Below, in pieces: positions 1-5,052 of a stretch of DNA of 5,052 nucleotides; within the stretch, counting starts at the first letter, position 1; each line of letters starts with the position of its first letter. The notes beneath the pieces were generated by a model. It ran no database searches and was not told the DNA's origin. It saw nothing but the letters and a program-made list of their open reading frames with translations. Source of the DNA: Flavobacteriaceae bacterium UBA980 (GTDB lineage Bacteria > Bacteroidota > Bacteroidia > Flavobacteriales > Flavobacteriaceae); contig DBBQ01000031.1 in the NCBI GenBank assembly GCA_002292265.1, positions 2,204-7,255 of the forward strand. The letters run 5' to 3'. Both the position numbers and the translations under genes were made by a program.

Positions 1-57
1 ATGGTTCACCCCAGGCGCGAGCTGAAAAAGAGGATTGCTTATGCCAATGAAAAATAA
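1..57 (+). CDS. Possible C-terminal tail of a convergent plus-strand gene (partial)
   Basis: Frame 1 of the plus strand is open from the left edge to a TAA at 55-57, giving 18 codons rich in basic residues (contains RRELKKRIAYANEK). The stop falls only 9 bases before the stop codon of hicB on the other strand, so this would be a tail-to-tail arrangement. The first codon in the window is ATG, but an 18-residue gene starting exactly at the window edge is less likely than the end of a longer gene. Frames 2 and 3 of this strand close at about 24 and 48, and one minus-strand frame is also open here, so chance openness cannot be excluded. No family can be named from so little sequence. Confidence 0.35.
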   Translation: MVHPRRELKKRIAYANEK

Positions 58-69
58 AGTTTTGCTTTA
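50..69 (-). terminator. Weak candidate intrinsic terminator for hicAB
   Basis: Read on the minus strand, TAAAG (69-65) and CTTTA (59-55) form a 5-bp stem around a 5-base loop and are followed directly by five T (54-50). The hicB stop codon lies inside the stem, and the possible plus-strand TAA at 55-57 lies in the other arm. The stem is short and mostly A-U, so it would be a poor terminator alone. The position right at the end of the last hic gene is its main support. Confidence 0.28.
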
Positions 70-453
70 GGCACTAGAGAGTAGTTCATTTGCGAAGTCC
101 TGTATTCCTTGAATAATTTTTGTACTGGTCTTTTCAGAAGCGATTTTGTGATCGTCTTTGTATTGGTGCAATAACTTCGGGTTGATTTTTAAATAAGTCG
201 CTAAAGCGGTTACGTTAAACACATTGTAATGTTTGAAAAATTGACCTAAGTCCAAGCAAAATTCAAGCTGGTATTTTTTTGGAATCAGTGCTCCGTCCTC
301 TGCCATACCTTCTAGGTGAAATGCAAAAGCTTCTGCAAATTCATTCCTTACGTGGTCCCAGGAAGTACCCAAGGAAAAAACACCAGGATAATTGGGTGTA
401 TAAGCACTAAAGCCTGTTTTTGATTTTTCAACAATGATTTTAATCTTTTTCAT
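67..453 (-). CDS. hicB: HicB-family antitoxin of a type II toxin-antitoxin system
   Basis: 128 residues, a normal length for HicB. Residues 1-70 resemble the HicB partial RNase H-like fold that binds and blocks the toxin (KIKIIVEKSKTGFSAYTPNYPGV, then an acidic helix with an EAFAFHLEG-type segment). Residues about 80-128 resemble the helix-turn-helix tail of Bacteroidota HicB proteins (FNVTALATYLKINPKLLHQY, then a helix ending in ANELL). In the known family this antitoxin neutralises HicA in the cytoplasm and, with the toxin, represses its own operon through the DNA-binding tail. The ATG at 451-453 lies inside the end of hicA, a 14-bp overlap that suggests translational coupling. No Shine-Dalgarno is visible, which is usual in this phylum. 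The gene follows the toxin, the common hicA-hicB order. No truncation is visible. Family call is secure; activity is inferred. Confidence 0.9.
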   Translation of the reverse strand: MKKIKIIVEKSKTGFSAYTPNYPGVFSLGTSWDHVRNEFAEAFAFHLEGMAEDGALIPKKYQLEFCLDLGQFFKHYNVFNVTALATYLKINPKLLHQYKDDHKIASEKTSTKIIQGIQDFANELLSSA

Positions 454-631
454 GAATCTGTGCTTGTTTAAATATTGATTTCAAAGTACCGATAGGAACA
501 TCACCTTTATGTATGGGAAGAGTCACACGACCCTTTTTTACAGCGTGTTTAAATTGTGCATGACTCCCCTTTTGGGAAACTTTGTACCATCCATCTCTTT
601 TGAGGCGCTTCAGTAAATCTCTTACTTTCAC
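440..631 (-). CDS. hicA: HicA-family mRNA interferase toxin
   Basis: 63 residues, typical for HicA, a small protein with a double-stranded-RNA-binding-like fold that cleaves mRNA independently of the ribosome. It starts with the hallmark KVRDLLKRLKRDGWY and carries the GSHAQFKH segment, in which His24 aligns with the catalytic histidine of characterised HicA toxins. A TLPIHKGD-type strand and a GTLKSIFKQA helix complete the fold. The start is GTG at 629-631. No ATG lies upstream in frame before a TAA at 659-661, and a later start would remove the conserved first helix, so GTG is chosen with confidence. hicB follows with a 14-bp overlap. All expected core residues are present, so the toxin looks intact. 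A 10-bp-arm palindrome ends five bases upstream of the start and is the likely autoregulatory operator. Confidence 0.92.
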   Translation of the reverse strand: MKVRDLLKRLKRDGWYKVSQKGSHAQFKHAVKKGRVTLPIHKGDVPIGTLKSIFKQAQIHEKD

Positions 632-635
632 AGAA

Positions 636-661
636 TAAAAGTATAAAAAAATATACTTTTA
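636..661. promoter_or_regulatory. Palindrome upstream of hicA, likely HicB/HicAB operator
   Basis: TAAAAGTATA (636-645) and TATACTTTTA (652-661) are perfect 10-bp inverted arms around a run of six A. The element ends five bases before the GTG start of hicA. HicB antitoxins with a DNA-binding tail are known to bind inverted repeats at their own promoter, so this is the natural operator candidate. On the minus strand the proximal arm contains TACTTTTA (643-636), which matches seven of eight positions of the Bacteroidota -7 box TAnnTTTG, but I see no TTTG at a correct -33 spacing. If this box is used, the hicA transcript would begin at or very near the start codon. The sequence is seen; the operator role is inferred. 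Confidence 0.55.
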
Positions 662-698
662 ATTAGAAGTTTAACTGTTTTAGTTACAAAGATTTTTG

Positions 699-718
699 TG
701 AATCGGGGCATGGATTCA
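699..718 (-). terminator. Weak hairpin after the 77-residue membrane protein gene
   Basis: On the minus strand TGAATC (718-713) and GATTCA (704-699) form a 6-bp stem with an 8-base loop, starting 7 bases after the TAA of the preceding gene. The bases that follow are CAAAAATC with no real T-tract, so this is at best a weak or factor-assisted terminator. Read-through from the aspS transcript into hicAB therefore cannot be excluded. The rest of the 632-725 gap holds only the hicA palindrome and AT-rich sequence. Confidence 0.2.
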
Positions 719-725
719 AGGGGCT

Positions 726-959
726 TTAATCTTCCCCTCGCATCTTTTTTAGATTTTCCTCAGAAAGGGTATAATCTTTTAGTCGTTTCCCTTTCCAGCG
801 GTGGTAAAGAAAAAGTGGGAGGTAAAGAAAGGTTCCTGCGAGTACGCTAAACCCGATTATGCGTTCCCCCTGGGCAAATTCAACATAGGTTTTGTGATAC
901 AGTCCATAGCCCAGACTGATTAGAATCAAACAGAATAAAACCCAGAGCAATTGTTTCAT
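726..959 (-). CDS. Small two-helix membrane protein of unknown function
   Basis: 77 residues with two hydrophobic segments, about 4-22 and 34-52, joined by a short charged loop (YHKTYVEFAQGER). The C-terminal tail (about 53-77) begins with the strongly basic HRWKGKRLKDY and ends acidic. By the positive-inside rule both termini would face the cytoplasm. Cys10 lies in the first helix without a proper lipobox, so it does not look like a lipoprotein. The style resembles small conserved hypothetical inner-membrane proteins of Flavobacteriia, but I cannot attach a function or symbol. The ATG at 957-959 overlaps the stop of the 30-codon ORF upstream (ATGA), which suggests co-translation in an aspS operon. 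Codon-like composition, two clean helices and the overlap make it a credible gene. Confidence 0.75.
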   Translation of the reverse strand: MKQLLWVLFCLILISLGYGLYHKTYVEFAQGERIIGFSVLAGTFLYLPLFLYHRWKGKRLKDYTLSEENLKKMRGED

Positions 960-1048
960 CGGGTACTATTTATTTTTTTTAAAAGGTCAGATGGAACATC
1001 CAAATTATCATACTGCTCTGTGACTACAAATAGTAATGGATGTTTCAT
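956..1048 (-). CDS. Putative 30-residue small protein between aspS and the membrane protein gene
   Basis: An ATG at 1046-1048 overlaps the TGA stop of aspS (ATGA), and the frame runs 30 codons to a TGA at 956-958 that itself overlaps the ATG of the next gene (ATGA again). The peptide starts [12 protein letters not shown] and ends [11 protein letters not shown]; it is mostly hydrophilic with one short hydrophobic patch (LLFVV), has no signal peptide or membrane helix, and I recognise no family. An AAGGAGG sequence (1056-1050) sits one base before the ATG, too close for standard ribosome binding, and it also encodes the Lys-Glu-Glu end of AspRS. Exact junctions on both sides favour translational coupling of a real small gene. 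The alternatives are a coupling leader whose peptide is unimportant, or chance. Confidence 0.5.
   Translation of the reverse strand: MKHPLLFVVTEQYDNLDVPSDLLKKINSTR
991..1048. repeat. Long-range inverted repeat across the aspS stop codon
   Basis: ATGGAACATCCA (991-1002) and TGGATGTTTCAT (1037-1048) are 12-base inverted arms with one imperfect pair, separated by 34 bases. The right arm contains the aspS stop and the start of the 30-codon ORF. In the transcribed (minus) RNA the imperfect pair is A opposite C, leaving 11 of 12 pairs; the plus strand would have a G-U pair instead. The large loop contains only a minor 4-bp stem (ACTA/TAGT, 1023-1034). No good T-tract follows on the minus strand, so it does not look like a terminator. 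It could sequester the start of the small ORF, or be coincidental. Confidence 0.3.
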
Positions 1049-2805
1049 TCCTCCTTTTTTGGCAATGTTTTTAGGGCGAGTTCCTCAAGTTGCAAAGCAT
1101 CTATACTTGCAGGCGCGTCAATCATCACATCGCGACCACTGTTGTTTTTTGGAAAGGCAATAAAATCACGGATGGTTTCTTCCCCCCCTAAAATAGCAAC
1201 CAGTCGATCCAATCCAAAGGCAATCCCCCCGTGTGGTGGGGCTCCATATTGGAAGGCATCCATCAAAAATCCAAATTGGGCTTGGGCTTCTTCTTTGGTA
1301 AAACCTAGTAGATCGAACATTTGGGCTTGGAGTTTTTGATCGTGAATTCGAATGGATCCACCGCCGATTTCATTTCCATTCAACACTAAGTCATAGGCAT
1401 TGGCCTTGACGGCTGCAGGATCGGTTGTTAATTTTTCTAAATCTTCAGGTTTGGGTGATGTAAAGGGGTGGTGCATGGCGTGGTAGCGTTGGGTTTCTTC
1501 GTCCCATTCCAAAAGGGGGAAGTCGGTGATCCACAGGGGAGCAAACTCCTCGGGCTTTCGCAATCCCAAACGTTCTGCTAGTTCCATTCGCAATGCACTG
1601 AGTTGGGTTCGCGTAGTCTTTGCTTCACCAGAAAGTACGAGGAGTAAATCTCTTGCTTTTGCTCCCGAGCGTTCTGCCCATCCGGACAGATCGGCCGGGG
1701 AAAAGAATTTATCGACAGAAGATTTATAGCTACCGTCTTCGTTGCATTTGACCCATATCAAGCCTTTGGCCCCGATTTGTGGGCGTTTGACCCAATCGAT
1801 CAAGGCGTCTAGTTCCTTGCGGGTATAGCTTGCCGCACCGGGAACCGCAATTCCAACGACCAACTCCTGACTGTCAAAAACGCCAAAGCCTTTGCCTTGA
1901 GCTAAATCATTCAGTTCTGCAAAGGTCATCCCAAAACGAATATCAGGCTTGTCGTTCCCGTAGGTTTTCATCGCTTCCTCATAGGTCATTCTTGGAAATT
2001 CAGAGACCTCTACGCCTTTGATTTCTTTTAGCAAATGACGGGTCAGTCCTTCAAATTGATTTAAAATAGACTCTTGATCCACAAAGGTCATCTCACAATC
2101 GATCTGGGTAAATTCTGGCTGTCGGTCGGCACGCAGGTCTTCGTCTCGAAAACATTTGACAATTTGAAAATACTTGTCCAGACCACCTACCATCAGCAGT
2201 TGTTTAAACGTTTGAGGGGATTGGGGCAAGGCGTAAAACTGTCCTGGATTCATGCGGGAAGGGACTACAAAATCGCGTGCTCCTTCAGGTGTGGATTTGA
2301 TTAAATAAGGGGTTTCCACATCGATAAAGCCGGCATCGGTCAAATAGTTGCGAACGGCCATCGATACTTGAGAACGGAAAAGTAGTTTTTCTTTAACGGG
2401 ATTTCTGCGAATGTCTAAATAGCGGTATTGCATACGAAGTTCTTCCCCTCCATCGGTTTGGTCTTCGATAGTAAAAGGTGGGGTTTGGGCTTCGTTTAAG
2501 ACGGTTAACTCTTCTACCAATACCTCAACAGCCCCAGTATTCATATTGGGGTTTTTGGATTCCCGTTCGATGACGCTCCCACGAATTTGAATCACAAACT
2601 CACGTCCCAGATTTTGCGCTTTTTCAAACACGGCCTTTGGGGTGCGTTCTTCGTCAAAAACCAACTGGGTAATGCCGTAGCGGTCGCGCAAGTCCACCCA
2701 TACGATAAAGCCTTTGTTTCTGCTTTTTTGAACCCATCCCGATAAGGTAACGGATTGCTTTAAGTCTTCGATACGGAGTGCACCGCAGTGGTGTGTTCTA
2801 TACAT
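1045..2805 (-). CDS. aspS: Aspartyl-tRNA synthetase
   Basis: 586 residues, full length for the bacterial class IIb enzyme that charges tRNA-Asp with aspartate using ATP in the cytoplasm. Residues 1-105 form the OB-fold anticodon-binding domain ([26 protein letters not shown]). The catalytic core holds motif 1 around 160-175 ([14 protein letters not shown]), the aspartate-site QSPQ (195-198) with Lys201, motif 2 at 219-236 ([18 protein letters not shown]) and motif 3 at 527-536 ([10 protein letters not shown]). The GAD insertion domain typical of bacteria lies at roughly 285-415. All catalytic residues expected are present. The blocks match Flavobacteriia AspRS closely. The ATG at 2803-2805 fits the usual MYRTHHCG start; no Shine-Dalgarno precedes it. 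The TGA overlaps the ATG of a 30-codon ORF, heading a likely three-gene operon. A -7-like box upstream suggests its own promoter. Confidence 0.98.
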   Translation of the reverse strand: MYRTHHCGALRIEDLKQSVTLSGWVQKSRNKGFIVWVDLRDRYGITQLVFDEERTPKAVFEKAQNLGREFVIQIRGSVIERESKNPNMNTGAVEVLVEELTVLNEAQTPPFTIEDQTDGGEELRMQYRYLDIRRNPVKEKLLFRSQVSMAVRNYLTDAGFIDVETPYLIKSTPEGARDFVVPSRMNPGQFYALPQSPQTFKQLLMVGGLDKYFQIVKCFRDEDLRADRQPEFTQIDCEMTFVDQESILNQFEGLTRHLLKEIKGVEVSEFPRMTYEEAMKTYGNDKPDIRFGMTFAELNDLAQGKGFGVFDSQELVVGIAVPGAASYTRKELDALIDWVKRPQIGAKGLIWVKCNEDGSYKSSVDKFFSPADLSGWAERSGAKARDLLLVLSGEAKTTRTQLSALRMELAERLGLRKPEEFAPLWITDFPLLEWDEETQRYHAMHHPFTSPKPEDLEKLTTDPAAVKANAYDLVLNGNEIGGGSIRIHDQKLQAQMFDLLGFTKEEAQAQFGFLMDAFQYGAPPHGGIAFGLDRLVAILGGEETIRDFIAFPKNNSGRDVMIDAPASIDALQLEELALKTLPKKEE

Positions 2806-2822
2806 AAGTTCTACTGTTGTGA

Positions 2823-2830
2823 CAAAAATA
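2823..2830 (-). promoter_or_regulatory. Candidate Bacteroidota -7 box for aspS
   Basis: On the minus strand the sequence is TATTTTTG (2830-2823), a full match to the TAnnTTTG consensus known for the primary sigma factor of Bacteroidota. It ends 17 bases before the aspS ATG, so transcripts would have a very short leader. The upstream -33 TTTG element is not visible at 19-21 bases spacing; that region is the hairpin of the preceding terminator (TTCG is the nearest, at too short a distance). The box lies inside the terminator's T-rich tract, so the match may be partly a by-product of T-richness. Confidence 0.4.
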
Positions 2831-2860
2831 AAAAATCCTGAAGCGCGAACCTCAGGATTT
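2823..2860 (-). terminator. Intrinsic terminator after the RND efflux gene
   Basis: On the minus strand AAATCCTGA (2860-2852) pairs perfectly with TCAGGATTT (2841-2833), and the 10-base loop can add a G-U and a G-C pair. The hairpin starts 8 bases after the TAA of the RND gene and runs into a T-rich tract (TTTTTTATTTTTG, 2835-2823). This is a standard Rho-independent terminator. The plus strand has no T-tract after the hairpin, so it is directional. It separates the efflux transcript from aspS. Confidence 0.88.
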
Positions 2861-2868
2861 GATCTACT

Positions 2869-5052
2869 TTATAAAATCTTCTTGATCCAAAGTTTAATCG
2901 AATAAATAATGGAGAAGGTGGCGGGGACAATGACCAAAGTCAAGAAGGTGGCAAAAGTCAGTCCAAAAATGACGGTCCACGCTAGTGGTCCCCAAAAAAT
3001 CACATTGTCTCCTCCCACATAAATTTTCGGATCCCATTCAGAGAAGAGAGAGAAAAAGTCAATATTGAGCCCTATGGCAAGGGGAATCAATCCTAAAACA
3101 GTAGTAATTGCCGTAAGTATTACGGGTCGCAAACGTGCCGTTCCCCCTTCGATAATGGCTAAGGTAGTCTCGTTTTTTCCTAGTAGCGTTCCTGGAGCAA
3201 TATTGAGTTCCGCACTTTTCCGATCGATTAAAAGCTGGGTGTAATCTAGTAGTACTACACCGTTGTTTACTACAATTCCTGCTAAAGCAATAATCCCCAT
3301 CATGGTCATCAAAATAACAAAGGGCATCTGAAACGCCATCAAGCCGAGGAAGACTCCTGTAAAACTTAAAAAGATTGATAATAAAATGATGAGTGGTTTG
3401 GAGATGGAGTTGAACTGGAATACCAAAAGCAGCAGAATTAATCCCAAAGCAGCTAATAAGGCATTTGATAGAAAGGACATATTTTTCTCTTGCTCTTCAA
3501 TTTCTCCAGAAAACTTAAACTGAACCCCTTGTGGTAATTCATAACTCGCCAATACACTTTTTACTTGATCCACCACCGCATTGGCATTGTATCCAGCGAG
3601 GACGGGGGAGTACAAGGTGACCACCCTATTGAGTTGCCGGTGTTTGATGGCATTGAAGCTGGTACTGTTTTCCCGCTCGATGAGGGCGGTGACAGGGATC
3701 TCTTTGATTTGCCCATTGGCGGGATCTCTAAAAATGATATTTTGATTGAACAGCGCGTTGTCGTCGTAGCGGTTGGCTTTGTTAAATCGTACATTAATGT
3801 CGTAGTCATCCCCTCCTTTTTTAAAGATCCCTGCTTTAGCTCCAAAGAGGGAAGTTCTGAGCAGTTGTCCTACTTGAGAAGTAGAAACCCCGAGTTCTCC
3901 AGCTTTCTGACGATCGATAGTGAGTTGTACCCCAGGCTTGTTTTTATTGACATCAATTTTCAGTTCTTCCACCCCTTCCACATTGACACGGTTCAGGTGT
4001 TCTTTCATTTTTTCGGCGGTTTGAATCAACCCTAAATAGTTGGTCCCTGTAATTTCAATGGTAATGGGATAGCCCGCTGGTGGACCATTGGCATCTTTTT
4101 CAACAGAAATGGCCACCCCTGGGAATTTACCATCCAATTGCTTTTGAATGTCCATCCGTAAGGCTTCACTGGAAATCCCTCCGCGCAGTTTGAATTCGCG
4201 CATGGTGAGTGTGATTTTTCCTTTGTGAGGAAGCTCGTTGGTATTGCCGCTATCGATAAACGGGTTTCCGGCTCCTTCACCCACTTGTGCCACTCCGGAC
4301 TCTACCAATAAATTGAACGTTCCATTGTTGTACTCAGGGCGCGCAATGACATCGAAGATCTCGGATTCTATGCGTCGGGTGGTTGTATTTGTTTTTTTAA
4401 TGGCCGTGCCTTCAGGGTATTCTATGAAGACTAAAATTTGCTTGGGTTGATTTTCGGGAAAAAACTCAACACTGGGTGGGAAAATACCCATTAAAGCAAA
4501 AGAGGTAAAAAGTAAAAAGAAAGTTCCCCCGAGGAACAATCCCGGTTTGTAGCCACTTAGCGCAAAACTCAAAAATTTGCGATACCCATTTTCCAAACGC
4601 ACCAAAAAGGTGTTTTGAAAAGTCTGTGCCCAGTTCTTGATAAACAATTTATACATCCAAAATAAAAGGGGTGTTAAAATCATCAAATTCCCAAAAATCC
4701 GAACACTGGGACTTCCAAATAACAATAGAATCCCAAGACCTCCCATTATAAAGGTCAAACGCCAAAGAGATTTGGTAGCAATTTCACGCTCTTTAATTTC
4801 CATAAATCGTGAAACCAGCATGGAGTTAAAAAAGATGGCAACTACAAGCGAAGAGCCCAATACGACCGAAAGGGTAATTGGAAAATAAATCATAAACTCT
4901 CCCATCAAACCGGGCCAAGCGCCTAGAGGGACAAAAGCCGCAATCGTAGTGGCTGTAGATACAATGATTGGAAATGCGATTTCTCCGATTCCCGCTTTTG
5001 CCGCAGCAATTCGGGACATGCCTTCTTTTTCCATCAAACGATAGACATTTTC
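2869..5052 (-). CDS. RND-superfamily efflux permease, C-terminal 727 residues (5' end off window)
   Basis: The frame is open to the right edge and begins ENVYR, matching the ENVER stretch just after the paired proton-relay Asp residues of TM4 in AcrB-type pumps, so roughly 400 N-terminal residues and TM1-4 are missing. TTG or ATG codons near 5037 are internal. Numbering from the edge: TM5-TM6 about 25-82, two extra hydrophobic stretches about 97-113 and 118-138, TM7 about 171-191, a large periplasmic porter/docking domain about 195-525, then TM8-TM12 about 528-717. Hallmarks are GIIALAGIVVNNGVVLLDY in TM10 and GGTARLRPVILTAITTVLG before and in TM11. Such inner-membrane trimers export drugs, lipids or other compounds by proton antiport with an adaptor and outer-membrane channel, whose genes would be expected beyond the right edge. 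The substrate cannot be told. A terminator follows directly. Confidence 0.95.
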   Translation of the reverse strand, partial: ENVYRLMEKEGMSRIAAAKAGIGEIAFPIIVSTATTIAAFVPLGAWPGLMGEFMIYFPITLSVVLGSSLVVAIFFNSMLVSRFMEIKEREIATKSLWRLTFIMGGLGILLLFGSPSVRIFGNLMILTPLLFWMYKLFIKNWAQTFQNTFLVRLENGYRKFLSFALSGYKPGLFLGGTFFLLFTSFALMGIFPPSVEFFPENQPKQILVFIEYPEGTAIKKTNTTTRRIESEIFDVIARPEYNNGTFNLLVESGVAQVGEGAGNPFIDSGNTNELPHKGKITLTMREFKLRGGISSEALRMDIQKQLDGKFPGVAISVEKDANGPPAGYPITIEITGTNYLGLIQTAEKMKEHLNRVNVEGVEELKIDVNKNKPGVQLTIDRQKAGELGVSTSQVGQLLRTSLFGAKAGIFKKGGDDYDINVRFNKANRYDDNALFNQNIIFRDPANGQIKEIPVTALIERENSTSFNAIKHRQLNRVVTLYSPVLAGYNANAVVDQVKSVLASYELPQGVQFKFSGEIEEQEKNMSFLSNALLAALGLILLLLVFQFNSISKPLIILLSIFLSFTGVFLGLMAFQMPFVILMTMMGIIALAGIVVNNGVVLLDYTQLLIDRKSAELNIAPGTLLGKNETTLAIIEGGTARLRPVILTAITTVLGLIPLAIGLNIDFFSLFSEWDPKIYVGGDNVIFWGPLAWTVIFGLTFATFLTLVIVPATFSIIYSIKLWIKKIL

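Noticed and set aside
630..940. An 11-base direct repeat ACAGAATAAAA at 630-640 and 930-940 flanking the 77-residue gene, considered as an insertion footprint.
   Set aside because: Matches of this length are expected by chance in AT-rich sequence of this size, and nothing mobile lies between the copies.
969..983. A T TTA AAA slippery heptamer and a run of eight A in the 30-codon ORF, suggesting programmed frameshifting into the next gene.
   Set aside because: The -1 frame meets TAG within four codons and the +1 frame meets TAA after the A run, so no fusion product could form.
1050..1056. A perfect AAGGAGG on the minus strand as Shine-Dalgarno for the 30-codon ORF.
   Set aside because: Only one base separates it from the ATG, it also encodes the end of AspRS, and Bacteroidota rarely depend on such sites. 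It is not counted as a ribosome binding site.
951..1339. Plus-strand open frames opposite the 3' end of aspS.
   Set aside because: They mirror the coding frame of aspS and the 30-codon ORF and give low-complexity, unrecognisable peptides.
3565..4035. A 156-codon plus-strand frame antisense to the RND gene.
   Set aside because: It is a shadow of the strongly conserved RND coding frame; its translation shows no domain, and there is no promoter or start context.
5029..5037. TTG/ATG codons near the right edge as the true start of the RND gene.
   Set aside because: The frame stays open to the edge and reads ENVYR, a conserved internal RND motif, so the gene is truncated by the window and does not start here.

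Overview
The window looks like chromosomal DNA from a member of the Bacteroidota, most likely class Flavobacteriia. The aspartyl-tRNA synthetase reads almost word for word like flavobacterial AspRS in its conserved blocks, the RND pump carries loops typical of that phylum, gene starts lack usable Shine-Dalgarno sequences, and a TAnnTTTG-type -7 box (the Bacteroidota promoter signature) lies in front of aspS. This assignment rests on recalled family features, not on a search.

All well-supported genes lie on the minus strand, so transcription runs from the right edge to the left. From right to left: (1) 5052-2869, the C-terminal two thirds of an RND-family efflux permease whose N-terminus is off the right edge, closed by a clear intrinsic terminator at 2833-2860. 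(2) 2805-1045, complete aspS, with a probable promoter in the 63-bp gap and overlapping the U-tract of the pump's terminator. (3) 1048-956, a 30-codon ORF with four-base ATGA overlaps at both ends, joining aspS to (4) 959-726, a 77-residue two-helix membrane protein of unknown function. These three form a tightly packed putative operon. (5) A 94-bp AT-rich gap with a 10-bp-arm palindrome that is the likely operator for (6) hicA (631-440) and hicB (453-67), a type II toxin-antitoxin module with a 14-bp overlap. (7) A short open frame on the plus strand at the left edge (1-57) that may be the tail of a convergent gene.

Functionally this is a housekeeping and envelope region (tRNA charging, efflux) with a small accessory TA module. 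The hic region is visibly more AT-rich than aspS, which fits later acquisition. I see no CRISPR array, insertion sequence, tRNA, rRNA or phage gene, and no convincing undescribed system. The points most worth a second look are the doubly overlapping 30-aa ORF, the terminator/promoter overlap before aspS, the palindrome abutting the GTG start of hicA, and two extra hydrophobic segments in the middle of the RND protein.
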